Source of the DNA: Owenia fusiformis
Taxonomy: Eukaryota > Annelida > Polychaeta > Sabellida > Oweniidae
Assembly (NCBI GenBank): GCA_903813345.2
Contig: CAIIXF020000006.1
Span: 26,481,936-26,545,935 of the forward strand
Reading direction: 5' to 3'
DNA length: 64,000 nucleotides
Positions within the stretch are counted from its first letter, which is position 1; each line of letters opens with the position of its first letter. The notes under the pieces were generated by a model. The model was not told where the DNA came from. It saw nothing but the letters and a program-made list of their open reading frames with translations, and did not search any database. Of the stretch, positions 59,950 through 64,000 are shown piece by piece. The position numbers were made by a program, and so were the translations under genes.

Positions 59950-62040
59950 TTAATTGCTACCACTTTCTTTTTTCTTTTTCCGACTTTTAAACAGCCCATC
60001 TTTGAAACCATCATACCATTTCAATGGTTTTCCTAAGAGGCCCCTATACCTTTTTGCAAGAGCTTCTCGCTTGTTTTCCCTCCGGATAAATTCGTCCAAG
60101 ACTTTTTGGCGAGTAGCAAATGGATCATGGCCGTCTTTGAACATCCTGGCCCACTCTTCCGCTCGACTTCTTATCGCTATCAATTCTCGGATGCGTTTAG
60201 CATATCCCGGCATTTGATCCTTTTCCTCAGCAGCTATCATGGTATCAATATATTCTGTTTGTGAAATCGGATTCGGCTTGAGGGCGATGTCATTTAATTG
60301 TTGTATGGTCTGTCTGTTTAGGTCAATCAACATCAATGTATTATCTCGAACGTCATCAAACTCTCGTTTGAGATTTTGAGTAAGACCTATTGTTGACAAT
60401 TGGGCTGTCATACTTTTGTCATACCGGGACTTCAAATTATAGTGTGTCCTTGATTCTACTTGTTTTACAAGTTCCATGACAAAGGGCATATCTCTATGTT
60501 CGCCGTGTGTGCATTGATCGTCACACACGGTACAATTTCCATCAGAATCCATGCATAGACAATCTTTTTTGCCATCTTTCTCGCCAAGCGTACAATTGGC
60601 ATGACAAGTAACTTCGCATGTTAAGCAGTATGTCGTGTGTGCCCGTTTGTTAATAGGACGCCTAACTGATTTTTGTATTTCGACTGTATACTGAAAATTA
60701 CTGCTATCCTTTATTTCTTTTTCGTGTTTGTCTACAACTTTCATTTCTTCTTCTAGCTCGTCCAGTTTACTTAAACCTTGCCTGACAGCATTCTGTAGTC
60801 GACTTACATTCATCTCTAGCTGTTGTCGAAGTCTGAGAACAGATTTAGTCAATGAAAGGCTCTTTGGGGTACATTGAGCGAGTGCTTCAAAGAATTGCTG
60901 AAAACTGTCTTCTCCCATGATCCAGAAAAGATGTTCCATCATGTCGGTTTGCATTTCTTTTTCTTTGAATATCGCTGAATTATTGAACTTAAAGTGCTTT
61001 TTAAATGTTAATCCTGCAGCACCTAGTCCAGTCAAAACCTGGGGCTCCCTGGCGTCAGCAAACGTTAGAAGCATTAGAATATTATCTTCAATATCCTTTC
61101 CGAATATGGATAGAATACTGTCAAATATATATTGCTGTGTAGGTGTCAATCTGGGCAACGAAGACTGGGCTACAAATCCAACTGCATCAATGGAGCTTAT
61201 ACCTAATTCTTCTGACGATTCAAAACACGATTTTATTTGCTTTGTTATTTTTTCATCGGCAGCTATACCACTCGTGTCACCGAAGCCAGGCGTATCGATA
61301 ATTGTAAATGTTGTATCGGGAATTTTCATTCCTTTTATACTATGTATTGTGTATGCCGTCACACACTTTGTTTGACTGACCGACTGGTCGACATTTAGCT
61401 CTTCATCTATAAGTCGCAACCTTGCGTCGCAGTCTCTACTTACTCCAAACAGATAATTGATCATTACATTAATGAAGGTACTTTTTCCTGAACCAGTTGC
61501 CCCAACAAGCATAATGACAATTTCTTTTGCATGCATATTCAATTCTCCATATTCGTATTTCCTAATCCCCATTGCAATATTTTCATACTTTAATTCTAAA
61601 TCCATCTGATAAACAGACAAATTTGCTAACTTTTTAACTCGCTTCCCCTTGGCTCTATCAAGTATGGAATACCTCAAATTCTCAGGTGGAGCAAGTCCCT
61701 CTGTATCTATTTCAAACATTTCGCTAACGTCACTCTTTACACTCGACTCACCATTGAGATATGTCGCCTTTACAGTGAAAACATATGTACAATTCGTTTT
61801 CAACATTATGTTGGTTTTAACTTCTCCGATGACATTATCCCCAGGAGCCGAAATGTGTTTCTCCTTCCATTCATTTTCCCCCAAAGCTTGGTAAAATATC
61901 GTGAATGAATCCACGGGATTTTCAAATGTACATGCTGGTACGCGAAACGAAATTGAGGCGAGATTTCTAAGCCGATTTTTCTCTTCCATCCATAACTTGG
62001 GCTTCCCGGGACATGGCAAATGTGAATGAGCCATATTCAT
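59950..62040 (-). CDS. Fn3-P-loop GTPase (AIG1/septin-like) with Cys-rich module
   Basis: Intact 696-residue single-exon frame. Residues 28-112 form an Fn3-like beta domain (TYVFTVKATYLNGES). The GTPase domain follows, with G1 GATGSGKS (180-187), a TKCVTAYT-type G2 (about 224-231), G3 DTPGF (249-253) and a likely G4 TFAD (326-329) in the TRAFAC septin/AIG1-like group. Residues 395-445 are coiled coil. A compact Cys/His cluster at 472-515 (YCLTCEVTCHANC, CLCMDSDGNCTVC, HGEH) suggests metal binding. The C-terminus is helical and ends RKKKKESGSN. Such proteins are lineage-expanded in aquatic animals, with function mostly unknown; an immune or membrane-remodelling role by analogy to GIMAPs is inference. 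There is no signal peptide, so it is probably cytosolic. The ATG at 62040 may follow a 5' UTR splice acceptor (GAGTTCAG). Confidence 0.88.
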   Translation of the reverse strand: MNMAHSHLPCPGKPKLWMEEKNRLRNLASISFRVPACTFENPVDSFTIFYQALGENEWKEKHISAPGDNVIGEVKTNIMLKTNCTYVFTVKATYLNGESSVKSDVSEMFEIDTEGLAPPENLRYSILDRAKGKRVKKLANLSVYQMDLELKYENIAMGIRKYEYGELNMHAKEIVIMLVGATGSGKSTFINVMINYLFGVSRDCDARLRLIDEELNVDQSVSQTKCVTAYTIHSIKGMKIPDTTFTIIDTPGFGDTSGIAADEKITKQIKSCFESSEELGISSIDAVGFVAQSSLPRLTPTQQYIFDSILSIFGKDIEDNILMLLTFADAREPQVLTGLGAAGLTFKKHFKFNNSAIFKEKEMQTDMMEHLFWIMGEDSFQQFFEALAQCTPKSLSLTKSVLRLRQQLEMNVSRLQNAVRQGLSKLDELEEEMKVVDKHEKEIKDSSNFQYTVEIQKSVRRPINKRAHTTYCLTCEVTCHANCTLGEKDGKKDCLCMDSDGNCTVCDDQCTHGEHRDMPFVMELVKQVESRTHYNLKSRYDKSMTAQLSTIGLTQNLKREFDDVRDNTLMLIDLNRQTIQQLNDIALKPNPISQTEYIDTMIAAEEKDQMPGYAKRIRELIAIRSRAEEWARMFKDGHDPFATRQKVLDEFIRRENKREALAKRYRGLLGKPLKWYDGFKDGLFKSRKKKKESGSN

Positions 62041-63202
62041 TTATGACTGAACTCATCAACACATGAGGACTAATTGACTAAAACTGGCAATATCCAAACT
62101 TTACAAATTATTAAGCATGCGTCAAAGAATCATACTATCATAACCATACTTTGATTTACATGACTAATTAGATAATTTAGGCAAACAATGTTCACTTACA
62201 AACAGTCAATGAAAGTCAATAATAAAGGCCTGTTCTTGACGACTGCAAGTTTCATATATTACAAATCCCTGGAAGAGGTCCAATGGAGTAATGTTGTGTT
62301 ATCTGTAAGTGTTGGTGTTCAGCAGTGTGTTTAGCTAGCATCAAATTAGATGAAGACACTTGATGACCATTATCTGAAATAAAAAAAAGTTTGGCTATGA
62401 AAGGTACGCAAAACACAGCTTACAAATAACATTTTCACGGGTATCATCGTGGTAAGCCACGCCCTCTCCATCTCTATCCTCATCTGCGATGCAACAGTGA
62501 GATGCTATGATTATCAGAATGGGGTTGTATCACCATGATCATAATTGTACTTTTAGCTCAATGCCGTTCCTAATGGTATTTTATGTACTACATGAGAAGA
62601 TGATTTTGAGCTAAATCACCAAATAGAAACAATTTTGTTGAATTTTATTTTCATTTTTATTTAAGAAATAGTATATAGTTTTATTTGTTTTGCAATATAC
62701 AATATATTATGTAGTTTGTTGCTATTGAGTATGATAATCATAATCCAAAGTTTGATGTTGATTGCTGCACCATTGTCTGTGATGAGAAGAAATCAAGCCA
62801 CATGCATGCAGGGTAGCTCAGGAAGTTGAACGACCAAAACTTCGTTAAATAAGATTATACTGAAGGAGAAGATGATGAATATTGACAAAGATGATTGGCA
62901 CAATGTTGATAATGTAGGATTTGACCTAGATTTTGACCTCTGACCTAGATAAAAAGTTGTCTAATTTCCCAGTCATCCCAGAAACATTCCTTTAGGTAAC
63001 CATGTAGCCTAAGTACAAGCAGTCCGGACAGTTACTGGAGAATTATATCTCTAACTATACTCATGCTGAACAATTTATGGCTAATTTTGATGCTTAGGAA
63101 ATTTCCAACGACAATATTTCTTGAATAAGACAATAACAAATTATATGTTGCCTTCAAAACAACAATGTAAGTACCTTGGAATTACTTATAGTGTGTCTAT
63201 GT
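62041..63202. other. Upstream region of the Fn3-GTPase gene, no coding exon seen
   Basis: AT-rich without recognised exons. A 5' UTR exon and promoter of the minus-strand GTPase gene are expected here or beyond, but no defined element can be named. Confidence 0.4.
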
Positions 63203-63287
63203 TTAAGTTCCTCTCTCAGAGATAATTTCAGGCGGTAGATTTTGACTCAGTTCATCGGATTGAGACGTTTCCGCAGGTTTCGCTTCC
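63203..63287 (-). CDS. Candidate terminal exon, unidentified
   Basis: A minus-strand acceptor (TTGTTTCAG) is followed by an open stretch reading EAKPAETSQSDELSQNLPPE then IISERGT and a TAA. It could equally be a spliced non-coding 5' exon of the GTPase gene. No family resemblance. Confidence 0.2.
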
Positions 63288-63704
63288 CTGAAACAATGTA
63301 CAATCGTATTAAAAGAGTACCATTTTTAATATTTAGAAAGACAGGCTGAGTGAGTGTTTCAAGACTTAACAGAAGAAATCGAAGTAGCAAAGTGTAATAT
63401 TAAATGGAAAATACGGCGATGTTCTAAATATATTGAAACTTGTTCTTACTGTATCATCCGCCATCATCATTTTGCAACAGAAGGTGTAATAACCGTCACC
63501 TTCTCAGGCAACTCAACAAGCCTGTCACAATTTTTTTTTCAATATACATGTAATAAATTTGACATGAAACTAGGTGGACTGCGCCTGCATTGATGTTTAT
63601 TGGCAGAATCAAATTGATTTTTGTAAAATATATAACAAATGTTGTCTAATGATTATGAGAAAGAATCAATAGAAGTACCTGGTGCTTGTTAAATGTGAAT
63701 TGGT

Positions 63705-63998
63705 TCAAAGTTCCGAGCTGGATGACCACGGCACCATCGGAAGCTCTTCATCAGACTGCTTTCCTGAAACAATAACTATAGAAATAATCGATTCACTTAT
63801 TTTTATGAGTAATAAATCAACACCGTTTGAAAACACATGTGGCATGGCAATTGCAAGTGATTGCCAGCGATTGTCTCGAGACTTTTCATTGGACTTTAAA
63901 TCAGATATATTTTGCAATTGGTTCGGTTCAAAGGAGGGCGAGTTGTTTGTAGAATGAATCGGGGGATTTTTTTCATGAATTTCGCTTATGTTTTTCAT
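63705..63998 (-). CDS. Open frame at the window edge, unidentified
   Basis: 97 codons open on the minus strand, running to the right edge and possibly beyond. The last part (GKQSDEELPMVPWSSSSEL) follows a good splice acceptor at 63764, so the upstream portion could instead be intron. It is polar, without a recognised domain. It may belong to a gene that lies mostly outside the window. Confidence 0.25.
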   Translation of the reverse strand: MKNISEIHEKNPPIHSTNNSPSFEPNQLQNISDLKSNEKSRDNRWQSLAIAMPHVFSNGVDLLLIKISESIISIVIVSGKQSDEELPMVPWSSSSEL

Positions 63999-64000
63999 CC

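Overview
The window is animal nuclear DNA: AT-rich, with split genes carrying canonical GT/AG introns and a dense load of transposons. Metazoan families (an SLC1/EAAT glutamate transporter, an ARF-family GTPase, a GCW-repeat membrane protein, an Fn3-P-loop GTPase) combine with GTCC-rich repeats that open TTTTTAGCTCACATGG. This points to a marine invertebrate, most likely a lophotrochozoan such as a mollusc or brachiopod. I cannot name the species.

Layout. 1-11.9 kb has no convincing host exon. It holds MITEs, two tRNA-like sequences, dispersed inverted repeats and a decayed Tc1/mariner-type element (8803-9778). 12.0-24.5 kb (minus strand) holds seven phase-compatible exons of an EAAT/SLC1 transporter; its C-terminal half is not visible and probably lies off the left edge. 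The 5.1 kb intron between its exons 2 and 3 contains two large tandem-repeat elements (18972-20810 and 20960-23313). 25-32.4 kb is repeats: a minisatellite, a pogo-like MITE, and a giant inverted repeat (about 26220-28655 against 31643-32345) whose left arm carries two nearly identical TTAA-flanked elements. 33.8-34.4 kb holds two more TIR elements. 36.5-47.2 kb (plus) is a six-exon type I membrane protein gene, with a signal-peptide exon, three GCW/WSC-like modules, a Ser/Thr-rich stalk, one membrane segment and a short tail. Its first intron hosts an antisense, nearly intact two-ORF LINE (37.57 to about 42.8 kb). 48.7-50.8 kb (plus) is a five-exon ARF-family GTPase with an altered G3 box. 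51.2-53.3 kb holds a long palindrome and an 891 bp TIR element. 54.4-59.4 kb is an R2-type non-LTR retrotransposon (C2H2 finger, RT, CCHC, PD-(D/E)XK endonuclease) with frameshifts. It is bounded by 117 bp direct repeats and interrupted by a 1262 bp Transib-like element with a CACGGTG end and 5 bp target duplication. 59.95-62.04 kb (minus) is an intact 696-aa Fn3-GTPase-coiled-coil-Cys-rich protein. 62-64 kb has only weak exon candidates.

The host genes show no evident functional linkage; this is ordinary eukaryotic gene order. The more unusual content is the nested mobile-element structure and the degenerate G3 box of the ARF-like protein. Exon boundaries are read from splice signals, phase continuity and family resemblance, without transcript data.
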